Assembly (NCBI GenBank): GCA_030267965.1
Contig: BRYA01000172.1
Coordinates: forward strand, 1-41,176
Source: Triparma columacea
Lineage: Eukaryota > Sar > Bolidophyceae > Parmales > Triparmaceae
DNA length: 41,176 bases
Direction: 5' to 3'
A program made the position numbers and the translations under genes. Below the pieces are notes generated by a model. The model was not told where the DNA came from. It was given only the letters and a program-made list of their open reading frames with translations, and did not search any database. Below, piece after piece: positions 29,171 to 40,000 of the stretch (positions are counted from its first letter, which is position 1; the number at the start of each line of letters is the position of its first letter).

Positions 29171-29206
29171 CATATATATATATATATTTTTATATATATA
29201 TATATG
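29171..29206. other. AT-repeat perfect hairpin
   Basis: A 15-bp perfect inverted repeat of alternating AT, opening CATATATATA and closing TATATATATG around a T-rich 6-nt loop. It lies about 70 bp beyond the stop codon of the S46 peptidase gene, whose 3' end points toward it. It could form a cruciform or aid 3'-end formation, or may be only a microsatellite. The rest of 29041-29275 shows no gene. Confidence 0.6.
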
Positions 29207-29275
29207 CTAGCAAGCTCCCCGCTCGCCCGGCATTAAAATATACTATATTCTATCCCCAAACGCACCACTCCCTCA

Positions 29276-31440
29276 TTATTTACGCAACATCTCGTTCAAC
29301 ACTCGTTTGTTATCGTCGTAAATGCCAACCAAACATAACACATAGCGAACGTCGACTCCGATACTGCGTGAGTAATCCTTCGACCACTTGTATTCGTTCA
29401 TTAAGCCCTGACGCTGACGGTCAAAGTTCACTGCAACTAGCTCCCCCTTTGCGTTCATCACCGGCGAACCACTGTTGCCTCCGACCGTATCTGTGCTGTA
29501 AAGTAAGCAGGTTGGAACGTCGCCAAGAGCAGGTTGGTTTCCAATCAAGTCCACGAACCGGTCCGGGCAGTCAAAATCACTCCCCCCGCCACCTCCCGCC
29601 TTTGCATCAGCCGCCTTCTCCATGACCCCTTTGATGGTTGTCTTAGGGTGGTGGAAAACTGCGTCCGCTGCATTGTATCCAGAGACGTGGCCGGCGCTTA
29701 TCCTTAGCGTACCGTTGCAGTCGGGGTAGAATACGACGCCCTCCCCGGCGTTCGCCCTCTGAAGCTCGATGATCTTCGCAAATAGCTCATCACGCTCCGA
29801 GATGAGCGCTTTCTCCTTGTCCCTGTTCTTAACATATACATCGTAGGTGCTTCCTGCGGCGAGTACAAACCTTGGCGAGCGTGACGAGTTAGAATAAATA
29901 TAATGGTGTGGTGATTTCGTCATTTTGTAACTCACCTGTCCTTCCTGACCGTGTCAATCGCCTCGGCGTCGCCCCTCATTGCCTTCTCAAAGTTGGCGGA
30001 TAAGACTTCGTGGCTCGACTTGACAGCGGCCTCAATGTCTTCGCCGATTATTCCTGCAACTCCTGCAAGCTCGTCAAACGCACTGGCCATTTCGATCGCA
30101 TGAGCGATATCCTCGCAATTAAAGGGTTGAACGACGTCATCAAGGCGAGTGTTGAAGTACTTGACGCGCATCTCAATGTTGCGCTCCCTATAGCTAGACT
30201 CACGCTCGTGGTCAGGTTTGGCGAACTCGTGGTTGACGAACTCGTTAAGAAAGTGACCGACGGCCAAAAGCGCGCTCCCCCCGTAGATCCCATGCAAGGC
30301 GCTGAGCGCGTTGTCGAGCGCACTCAGCTCCTTAAACTCGTTGTAGATCTCGCCGAGGCGTTCCAGCGGTACTTTCGCCTCGTCCCCCACTCTTTCAATC
30401 AAGTCCAACTCTTCGGACTTGCGCTCTTCCAGCAGCTTCAGCTTACGCATCATCACGAGTTTGCCTTTGCAGCGCTTGAACTCGTTAGCAAGGCCCTTCT
30501 TAATCCCCTTCAATTTCAGTGCGGCTTCAGGTGAAGCCTTCTCGTGCCTACTGATCATTTCCAGCTTCCGCCCAAAGTCCTTGACCTGGGCGGGGACAGC
30601 GACCTGATCGCTGAACTCTAGCCTCGAAGCTGGAGCATAGCGCATCGTGCTCCCTGGAAATCCCAGGAGGAACACGAAGTCGTCCTGCTCCGCTCCGGAC
30701 TCGCTAACGACGATCGACGAGCGGGGTTTGTAGGGCACATTATCCTCGCTGTAGGGAGCAGGCGACCCGTCGGGGGCAGCATATGCACGTAGGAGGGCGA
30801 AGTCCGCCGTGTGCCTCGGCCATTCAAAGTTATCTGTATCGCCTCCGAAGTTGCCGAGGGATTTCGGGGGTGAATAAACTATGCGGACGTCCTGCAGACG
30901 AGTCTGAGTAAAGAGGACGTATGATTCGTTCGGTAGCATCTCTTGGACGTCGCATCGAACTCCTTCTGCGTCCTGCTGCGCAGAGGATGCGATGGACTGC
31001 GTGCAGTCTCTTATTGCATTGGCTCTCTTCAGAGGGTCTGGTTCGGCTTTGATAACAGCCAGGACCTTATCAGAGACGTCTACGCACGAGGTGGTAATCC
31101 AGCACTCGTAAGGTGACTTAATCTCCTCGGACTGGGTGTTGGCGCTGAATCCATCCCTCAAATAGTCCTTCTCATCCTTTATCGAAGCGACTCTCACAGC
31201 CTCGTGAGCAACGTGCCAGTTCGTGATTATAAGTCCTGTATCACTAATGAATGAACCCGTTCCGCCCCTTCCGGTTGATCCAACCGATACGAGTGCTTCT
31301 GAGATCGTTGGCTTGGAGCTAGAATTTGCAGTTGTCCCATCGATATCCTCCGCTGAAAGCCTCAAACCCATGCTCTGGAGTTGAGGGAGGATAGTGGAGG
31401 TTGCAGTGATGGGCCAGGTTCGGAACCGGAGGGCGGACAT
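29276..31440 (-). CDS. Family S46 serine dipeptidyl-peptidase, DPP11-like
   Basis: Two minus-strand exons, 31440-29936 and 29870-29276, joined through AG|G, give 699 residues, the usual S46 size. Motifs in order: MGLRLSAEDI, GTGSFISDTGLIITNWHVAHE with the catalytic His, SLGNFGGDTDNFEWPRHTAD with the catalytic Asp, LLGFPGSTMRY, and DTVGGNSGSPVMNAKGELVA with the nucleophile Ser635. The residue 18 after the Ser is Arg (NFDR). In bacterial DPP11 the S1 pocket Arg sits at that spacing (Ser655, Arg673) and selects Asp/Glu at P1; DPP7 has Gly there. So removal of dipeptides after acidic residues is predicted. The frame is open upstream to 31587, but only through a GTG, so I start at the first ATG. 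No clear signal peptide is seen; bacterial members are periplasmic. Confidence 0.88.
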
Positions 31441-31587
31441 GTCGTAGAGAGCGGAGAGGGGTGATGGAAAGTGTTGTTTGTAGTCGTGGTTTTGCAGGGA
31501 TTGGGTCCGGGGAAACTGTGAAAATGTGGTAAATCCGAAGTAAACCCCTATAATAACAGATTTTCGAACAACGCGCCTTTCTGACAC

Positions 31588-33636
31588 TTAGTTAATGAGT
31601 TCTCGATTCTTTTCCTGCAATTCTCGTACTATGTTGTCGATGTCGCTGGTGACTCGGTCCTCTTTGACCCCGCCTTTCCAGCCCGTGATAATTTTAACAA
31701 TATCCTCAATCATCTCAATGTTCCCCATAATGTCAACGTGATCCGCTGCTTTTGGGCCCTGTCGGAAGGGATCAGAAAGATCGCTCCCAATGGATCCTTC
31801 GTTGGGGTATTCCCTAGTGAAAACCTTGGACTTGGAGGGGTTGAGCTTCCCTCCCTCCTTCCCGTTCTTCGCCTTCCAACCGCCTCTACACATGTACCCG
31901 AGCGATACAAGGGGCACAGTCGCATCGCCATCTCCTATTTTTACGCCGTACCTGACCTTCTCTTCTGGCTCATTCACGCTCGTATCAAGGATGTAAGGAA
32001 GATTCTACGAGAGCGGAGGGGGATGATCAAGGTTAGCTATATGTTCTACCTACTTTTTGCTGCATGCTGCCACACAGCTCACCTGCTCAATGTCTGCGTT
32101 TGGATTCTTTTTATAATAGTACGCAAATTCAGTGTCAATGCCAACCCCATAGAGACAGTAATGCGTAAAAGACGCCGCCTTTGGTAGTGGCGTTGTCATG
32201 GGATTGTGCCAGTTACTTTTCTGCTTCGCAAGAGAGCTTCCGAACTGATCAAAGCTTATCCCGATCGTCTTCGAATAATTGACACCGTGTCCACCCCCCC
32301 ACTCCTCCAAAAGATTGATAAACTCTTCCGTACTCCTCTCCGACTTGGTCCCGAACTTTGCCAGCATCTCGTTAACGGAAAGTCCCCTCTCCTCATCTAC
32401 GCCGTCTGTGAATGAAACAATCGCCCCGTCACCCCAAATCTTGTTCCCCCCCTTGCTCATCAAAGTCCAGATGCTCCCCCACGTCGAGAAAAGTGCCCTT
32501 CTCGTATCCTTCCCAAAGAATCTCTCCAGCATTGGCTCAAATGGGGACACCTCAGCCGTGTCTCTCATCTCCCCACTCAAGATCGCAGTCATCGCCTTAG
32601 GCGTACCGAGTAAAGGCCCGGCAATACTGATATGTCCTGCGATATACTTCTCCACCCATGACGCGCCCCCACCTCCTCCCCCAACATTCACCTTCCTCGT
32701 TACCCACTGCAAGAAGTAGAACATATGATTTGTTCCCATGCTATGGCTTAGCAGCTGCGCTTTCTCCCCCGTCGACGTGACTGCGATTTCAATCGCGGCT
32801 TTCAACTTTGTAAAGTAGCCATCCCTCTCCTCGAGCTTGTCAGGGCTCAGTCTCCAGTCGTAGCTGAACATTTCCATTTTGGATGAATCGTAGCCTACAT
32901 CCGCAAGGTTCATGATAATTCTTGACCACACCCAGTAGTTCCCGATGAGGAAATCTGCACTCTCGAAGCCGCTTGCCGCTCTTAATTTGACCCCGCTTGG
33001 GTCCATCCCGTTGTCTGTGTTGAGCCTGAGGTGCCTTGCCCAGCAGTCTCGGTCCGTGAGAAAGTTCTGCACCATCGTCGTCGAGCCCCACATCCTCTGC
33101 CTGAAGTACTTCTTCGCACATTCTTCGCCCTGCCACAGCTCGAGACCAGTGGTGACGAAACCTGGTATGAGAAATACAGGATGCTTTGCCCTTGCCCCCT
33201 CATCTGCCAACATTTTTCCTGGCCTAGGCAGCGCATTGTTGTTATCCAGCGGGATTCTCTCTGATATAAATGGAATCAAAGACTGTCTGAGGAAATCGTC
33301 CATCAGGTCTGTCTCAGTAACGCCAGCTACGTGTAGAACCTTCGGGGCAATGAGGAAGGAGGGCAGAATGAATCCCAACAATATTCCCACACTGAACCAG
33401 AAGCGTTTTGCCTTCACGACATTCTTCACCTTACTTATCTTCTTCTCGTGTTTGCTGACAAACTTCCGTATGCGTGGGCTCAAGCTCCCAGGAGTGTGTG
33501 CAGGTGGAGGTGGAGGTATTAGCTTTTCATCCTCGTATGTTAGCCTCACACCCGAAGGGGAGGTGTGGATCCTATAAGGAGGAGATGTTCTTCCGGTCTC
33601 TTCCCCACCAACTCTCTTGCGGAGGCCGTTTGACAT
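31588..33636 (-). CDS. PDAT1: Phospholipid:diacylglycerol acyltransferase (LCAT family)
   Basis: Two minus-strand exons, 33636-32083 and 32004-31588, joined in phase 0, give 656 residues. A basic N-terminal region and one membrane helix (FWFSVGILLGFILPSFLIA) precede the lumenal LCAT-type domain: HPVFLIPGFVTTGLELWQG, CWARHLRLNTDNGMDPSGVKLRAASG, NYWVWSRIIMNLADVGYDS and MFSYDWRLSP. The triad is Ser in LLSHSMGTNHM, Asp in GDGDATVPLVSLGY and His in ADHVDIMGNIEM. PDAT moves an acyl group from a phospholipid to diacylglycerol, making triacylglycerol at the ER. Length and order match yeast and plant PDAT. The nucleophile elbow reads SHSMG rather than the usual GHSMG. Its stop codon lies 147 bp upstream of the S46 start, on the same strand. 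Confidence 0.95.
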
Positions 33637-34031
33637 GCCTTTGGAGCCTCAACCTTTTCCGCGACTTGCTTCACTCGTCACAGAAGAGCACCTTGGCCTC
33701 AGCGTCCGAATCCTGCACGGATTGCACAGCGGGCACGGCAAGTAATTCTGTTAGGGTTAGATTTTCCTCACTTTGGAGCTTGGAGCTCTGCAGCTCCGCC
33801 TGAAAGAAGTTGTTCCTTCACATTTTATATCCCTTTTTTTACGGCCTGTTTTCCAACCTCGATTGATTCGCAGCACTCCGAGGACCTACCTGTCCCGGAG
33901 ATTACACAATTCACTTGAACTCAGCAAACTCCCCACACAGGTTAAGACATCGAGGGAGTGCAACGAATCGCACGATATATAGCCATTTTCTAATTGTATT
34001 TTTTCGCCTGATCAGGCATCTTTCCGAAAAC
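33637..34031. promoter_or_regulatory. Divergent region between PDAT and 7-TM genes
   Basis: 395 bp between start codons pointing away from each other. Overlapping short ORFs on both strands show no domain or signal and are treated as chance. A TATA-like atatatag string near 33974-33981 lies about 50 bp before the plus-strand ATG and could belong to that gene. Confidence 0.45.
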
Positions 34032-35640
34032 ATGAGCGATCTTCTGTCTTGGCAGGTGTTTGGTCTTCTATGTTGGTGCATGGCGACCTGCGTCGCGCTC
34101 TGGAGGCTAATTGTCAACGCAAAGTACACTGTCAGAATAAACAGACTTAATGAAATGGGCAAGAGTTCAAGCACGTGCGTGTATCTTCGGTGAGTGAGAC
34201 GCGTTGAATGGATGGAGCTTATTATAGGATACGTATGTTGAAATACTCATTTGTTTCCTTCCTTCCACTAACATCCTTCCACCCCCACCCCAAGGTTCCT
34301 CTTCACATCATCTGTTCCTTACTCCGACGTCGACTCGTTCCGAATCAGGCAGCAAAACCTGTGGTTCCACGTCTTTTCTTTCTTCGGATCTGCCTTTGAG
34401 GTGAGTCCGGGGACTTAGGTTGTTAACCTTCCAGTTTTCCTCCTTACCCTCCACCCTCCACCCACAACACCCACCAGATCCCAAAATACGTGACCTATAT
34501 CGTCCTCGGCGACAATGACAAGTACATTATGAGTCTGTACCCTCTCCATCTCTTCTCCATTTTTTGTATCTATATAAGGTGAGAATGGATAAGAAGAGAA
34601 AGATTATATTGAAGTCGATGATCCACTAACGCAACATACCTTCCCGCCTATTTCTTCGCATACTTCACTCGTTGCGCTCGTTAGTTTCTGTATCATTATT
34701 AACCTTTGGGGCTCTGCCATCGTCTTTGAGGCAAAGGACAGCAAGAGAGCGATAACCCTGAGGACCGTCCTTGTGGTGCTCTCTGCAATCGACTTCATTC
34801 TTGTTGTCATTGTCAGCGTAAAGTGCTATATGCTCGAAAACTTAAATGCACTGATCGAGGACGATCGCTGGTACATTATCATGACCACCTACCAGAGTGT
34901 AGGCATGAGCACGCTGAGCATCTTCTTCCTGATCTTTGGCTACGCAGCTCAAAGGAAGATATGGAGGACCTTCACTAGGTCTGAAGGCTGGAAGCGGGGT
35001 AAGAACTGACAATTGGGAAATGTAGTAGTCTGTGTGTGTACGATAGGAGGGCACTGTACTGCATAATTAACCTCATTCACTCGTCGCTTTGCTCCTCACC
35101 ACAACAGATGACAACTTCTGGAAGGGCCTCATCAGGCTGAACATCATCATAATGATCTGCTTTTTCTGTTTCACTCTTAAGGCGGGCCTCCTTTACTTGC
35201 TTCAGAAGGGTAGCAACAACGACCCCGATCAAAACCCGCTCTACATACCCCCTTTCGCATGGTACATGCTCTATGAGTGGATTCCTGATATCTTGCCCAG
35301 GCTTGCCCTTCTCTACCTCATGAGCAGGAACTTGAGTGCTGACGAGACGAACAGAGCAGACATGAGCACTAGCGGCGAGGGCGGTGGGCCCGGTCACCTT
35401 AGGAGCAGCGAAACCTTCTCTGAAGATCATGTGTTCTTCATGGGCAGGAGCTTCACGACAGACTCGGTTGACTTTGCAGTCAATGGAGAGCAGCAGAAGA
35501 TGGTAGCGGAAAAGATGAAGAAGGCTCTCTCCGACGAGGCTCCTAAGACGGCAATTAAATTTAGCGGAGATGGAAATCCTAACGAGGGAAGCACCTGCAA
35601 GAGGGACAGCCTTGAAGCCCCTCTTCTTTCCAGTGTATAA
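34032..35640 (+). CDS. Seven-transmembrane protein, GPCR-like or TOM1/THH1-like
   Basis: Five exons (34032-34189, 34295-34400, 34478-34578, 34685-34998, 35108-35640) give 403 residues. Seven hydrophobic segments are visible: FGLLCWCMATCVALW, WFHVFSFFGSAFEI, LHLFSIFCIYI with FCIIINLWGSAIVF, TVLVVLSAIDFILVVIVSV, VGMSTLSIFFLIFGYAA, IIIMICFFCFTLKAGLLYLL and YEWIPDILPRLALLYLM. The C-terminal 100 residues are hydrophilic, Ser- and Lys-rich, and probably cytosolic. The size and the QQNLWFHVFSFF segment recall plant TOM1/THH1 proteins or GPCR-like proteins of stramenopiles, but I cannot assign a family. The ends of exons 1 and 3 split Arg codons. Confidence 0.78.
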
Positions 35641-35744
35641 CGAAACGACGACCGAAACAAAACTTAAACGAACGAAGGGTGGTAAACCCCAAACTTTACA
35701 ACTAAACAACAAACAATCTGTCGATCTCATTATTTCATCCCCCC

Positions 35745-36677
35745 TCATCCACTAGGAGGCGGTAGACTCATTCCCGAGAATTTGGCCATCTGACGCTTCT
35801 CCTCTTCCGTCAATTCCATGCCGCTGCTTGTCATGATTGGCCTTGCGGTCACTTGTTTCTTTCCCTTTGTGTTCCCTCCTCTGCTTGCCATGAGCCTCTG
35901 CTTTGCCAAGCCGCTCCTGTCGAACCCGCCCCCCTCTGCACTTTCGTCATTGGATGTGACGTGCTGCTTCTTCTTCGTAGCCTTTGCAATTTCAGTCTTT
36001 ATTGCTTGAGCAAGCTCAGTGGCTCCAAAGTCAAGGGCGTGCATTAGGGGGGTCTTAGGATAGCTGAGGTCCGTCTCGAGGACCACCGGAGCAAGGAGAG
36101 ATGTAGCGTCTTCTCTCCTCAACTTCAACTCTACCGAGAGGTACGCCACTATTATTTCCTGCAGCTCTGCCTGCCCGCTGACCCCATGCTTCTGCTCTTT
36201 CTTGCTGTGGAAAGAGCGATTGGTGGGGGCGAATGCAATGATACGTGTGGGAAAACACATATAAGAAGTACAACACAATGGGTGGGGGCGAATGCAATGA
36301 TGCATGTGGGTGGAGTTAACATAAGGTAGTGCAACGCAATTCAAATCAGCCCAAAGACCCAACCATCCTTCTGCTCTTGCTACCCCACCCCACCCCCTCT
36401 CTGCTCGCACCTCTTCATGCTCTCTGTTGTGAATTCCTTCGTAACTTTCATTATGCCCTGCGTGTGAGGGGGGGGGTAGGTGTGAGTTTATCCTAGCAGT
36501 CGGTCAGTCGTAGAACCGAAGCCTCCTATGCTTTTCTATCTCCCAACCCCTTCTCTCTCTCCGAACCCAATTCACCTCTCTCAGAGTCAACGTTTTACCC
36601 GATAACAACGCATCTCTCAGTAAAGCCTTTGTCGACCTCTCGCGTGTGTCATGGAAAATACCTTGTTCATTCCCCAT
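35745..36677 (-). CDS. Small soluble protein of unknown function
   Basis: Three minus-strand exons, 36677-36576, 36457-36411 and 36204-35745, give 202 residues. Splice sites are GAG|GTGAAT, CGCAG|GGC, AAGAG|GTGCGA and CCACAG|C. The protein begins MGNEQGIFHDTRERSTKALL and continues LRDALLSGKTLTLREGIMK. A helical middle follows (LQEIIVAYLSVELKLRREDA, PLMHALDFGATELAQAIKTE), then a Lys/Gly-rich tail and TEEEKRQMAKFSGM. There is no signal peptide or membrane segment. The frame may extend upstream through NPIYLRTF to a further exon inside the repeat at 36.7 kb. A duplicated 20-bp string (gtgggggcgaatgcaatgat) sits in intron 2 at 36223 and 36283. I do not recognise the family. Confidence 0.6.
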
Positions 36678-36744
36678 GAATGTTCTCAAGTAAATGGGGT
36701 TCGCTTGTCTCTAATTTATTTAACCAATTCCGGAACCGAGCAAG

Positions 36745-36912
36745 GAATCCGAAAGGAAGGGAATTCGGCCAGAAACTCTCCCAGCGGAGTCCTAGCGACC
36801 TTAATCAAATTGGCGACAAAGCTCCTCCTGCTCGATTGTATTAATAAGTATACTTATCCGATTTGTGCGTGTAGACCGACCCGTAATACTTATACACATC
36901 AGCACAAGCACC
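36745..36912 (-). repeat. Inverted, diverged copy of the 28.7-kb dispersed repeat
   Basis: Read on the minus strand this matches the repeat at 28684-29040: gcttgtgctgatgtgta, then gggtcggtctaca, gcacaaatcgg, caatcgagcag and agctttg-cgc, in the same order. It lies between the divergent starts at 36677 and 37023, as the other copy lies upstream of a gene start. The whole gap 36678-37022 otherwise shows no gene. Confidence 0.7.
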
Positions 36913-37022
36913 TTATCTGAGGATTCGATCCCCCTCCCTCCCTCCCCCAACCAACTTTCTCACTACGGACGCCACATAACTTCGCCGTACACCTTGTCAT
37001 TTCGAGGGATATCCAGCTCATC

Positions 37023-40000
37023 ATGCTAACGGCCGAAGTTAACTTCCCAAGGCCAGCCCTCCCGCGTGGGACCGTAAGGAGAGAAAGTAGGATGTGGATT
37101 TGCATAGTTACGCTCCTCTCTATCGCCACCATGGTCGGGGAAGGTAAGGAGAGGGTACAAAGAGAGGGTTGAGGGGGGATTTCAATTGGGATGTACAGCG
37201 CTGTAAACTAGATTCCTTACCCTTCGCAGTCATTTCACTTCCTGATGTCCTCTTCGAGACAGCGACTTCCTCTGAGAACCATACCCACCTTCCAGTCCAG
37301 CGCCACTGGCGTCATGACCATGTTGACACCTTCGCCTCCGACTACCTCGGGAGCAGAGAAACAGAGGACTGCGCCAGCCCCGGAGATCGTGTCCACGTCC
37401 ACCAACCGCGCGCACCCGAGATTGCAGATAACGCCTCTTCCTTCCAGAGGCACTTTGAGGACGATTTCAGTCCGACCCCCTCATGGTTAGACGAAATCGT
37501 CGCCACCCAACCCGGCAAAGCGCCCCACCTTGAGTTACAGCCAATCCAGATTGCTTCGACGCCTATCGCGTTCGGGATCGTTGTCGAGGATCCTATTGCG
37601 CAACCTGCTTTGACACCCATCCCGACAAGCCTCGTCATCAATGATCCTACTACGCAACCTGCACCCAGACCCCCCGTGGGAGAAGGTAAGTAAGAGAGGG
37701 TGGTGGAGGAGTTCTAGGGGAGGTCAGGCAAAGTGCTACACACTTAGATTCTAACATCCCAGTCGTAGTCGCCTCGGTCCCGACCAACCCAGACTTTGCT
37801 CCTCTTGGAGTTAAAGGCGCCCTTTTGCATGAGGACGTCATTCCTTCGGATCTTCCAAGCATGATGCGCTGGTTCCAGGGTGACAACGTCAAGGCTTCCT
37901 CTTTAGACGCGAGTAGGGTCGTTGAGAAGCTTGTGGCTGCTACAACTAAAGCATTCGCAACGGTTCAAGGTAAGAGGAGGGGGGAGCTACGTTAGGAGGG
38001 GAGAATCGAGCTGTTCTGCAGCTACTGTAGCTAATGCAACGTCTCGCTTCGCCCCGCAATCACAGCCTCCTTGCCCTTTGCCGCCTCCTTGCTCTTCGCC
38101 ACCTCGCAGAACCCCTTTGCCCTCGTCGTCTACGATCCAACTGCACAACCTGCACCTGAGCCCCCTGCACCTCTCACATGGTCAGACAGTCTCGTCTTGT
38201 TCTTCACGGTCCTCGACCTCTTTGGGATGGCTGCCTTCTACGTCATCAACCTCATGCCAAAGGCCTTCTCGTACAGGCTCAGGCTGAGTGGCAACTTCAT
38301 CCGCACGTTCAACATCGTTATGCTCAACTGCATTGTGATGCAAGGCACAGTCGCTCAGTCCTTTGGGGCGGGGGAGGTGCGCAGGACAGCAACGAGGACC
38401 CTCAAGGGGGAGAAGACGAACCAAGGGGAGGAACGACCTTACATGGCGAACGTGCTACTGCCTGCCAGTGCGGGGGAGGAGGGAAGGAAGCTATCGATTA
38501 CGCTGAGTGGGAGCAGCACAGGGAATTGCGCGGTTAACGGGAAGTGCTTCAGCTCGTTGAACTACGGGAGTAATGAGCAGTGCACGTTCACAATGGGCGA
38601 GGATGGGGTGTTAAAAGTCATCTCATTTGAGACTGAGATTGGCTATGACAAGCTTACTGTGGGGGGGATTCAGTATGATGGTACGAATGGACCTCAAGGT
38701 ATCTCTGTTTCTGCTGGAGAACAAACCACATGGCTTTCAGATGGGAGCGGAACAAGAGCAGGGTTTGAGATTTGTGTTAGTGACCCCTGTGTTGCCAGCA
38801 GCACTCCTTCTGATGATGGGTCTGATGGAAACTTCTACTGCATCAATGGGGGAGATGTTAGAGGTTGGTGGGACGAGGATGGCTCATCTTGCACCTGCTC
38901 TTCCTGCAACACTGGCCTCGGTGGTCCAAACTGTGCTATCTGTGCAACAGGCTATAGTGGATCACCTCCTGATGATTGCTCTCCTGATCCTTGTATAGCC
39001 ACATCAACCTCTACTGATGATGGGTCTGATGGTAACTTCTACTGCATCAACGGGGGAGATATTGGTGGGACTACAGGATCTTGCACCTGTTCTTCTTGCA
39101 ACACTGGGTTTTATGGTATTAGTTGTCAAAACCCCCATCATGTAAGCGACATGAATGTATTGTTTAACACGGTCAGTAATGCTGATAATGAGTATACTTC
39201 CAACACTGGCAACTCCATCATAGTGAATGGTGACACTGTGATTCTAGCTGTTAGGTCGTATAAATGCTCAATGGGGACTTGTGCAACTAGTTATACCATG
39301 CTGTGGACAGATGACTTGAATGGAGAGGTCAAGTGTGTGGAGGACAACGCAAGCTGTGTGTTGGATGGAGAGAATGAAAGAAGAGTGATGATGGTGCTTG
39401 GAACTGGGAGTGGAACACTTATTCTCCGAGCTCTCACCTTCGACAAGGGGTATACCAGTGGTCTTGGTGGAGGGGTTGTCATTCAAGATGGTGCCATAGT
39501 GGACTTGCAGCTCTTAGTCTTCTCCAACAATAGAGCTATAAGTGAACAATTTGGAGGTGGAGCAATTTACGTTCTTGATAGTGGAACAACTGTCAATGTC
39601 TACGGAACACGCTTCATTGGAAATGCAGCAGACTCAGGAGATGGTGATGATATTTACAGGTCCACAAGTGGTTCACCAACCATCACCATCCACAATACGT
39701 GCCCTTCTCCCTACTCCTCCAACACTCCAATCCAAGGTAAGATGAGAATGAGGTTTGTGTGGTCTATAGAACCATTCCTAACCCCACAACTCACTTTACT
39801 TTACCGCTGCACCAATTCCTATTTCTACCTCTCTTGTTTCTCAGGGTCTGCTTTGGGCACACACAGTATGGCAAGCCCTCCCTACTACTCTTACAACTGT
39901 GTCTTCTACAGCTGTGACGCTGGCTTCTCCAACCCAACCTCTGGCATATCAATCTCTGACTGCGAAGAGTGTGTAGCAGGAAAGTTCTCATCTGCTGGTT

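Noticed and set aside
31441..31587. Upstream extension of the S46 peptidase to a GTG right after the PDAT stop
   Set aside because: The frame is open but has no ATG; the length from 31440 fits the family and the extension has no homologous motif.
32945..33577. 210-codon plus-strand ORF opposite PDAT
   Set aside because: It is a shadow of the conserved PDAT exon and has no recognisable features.
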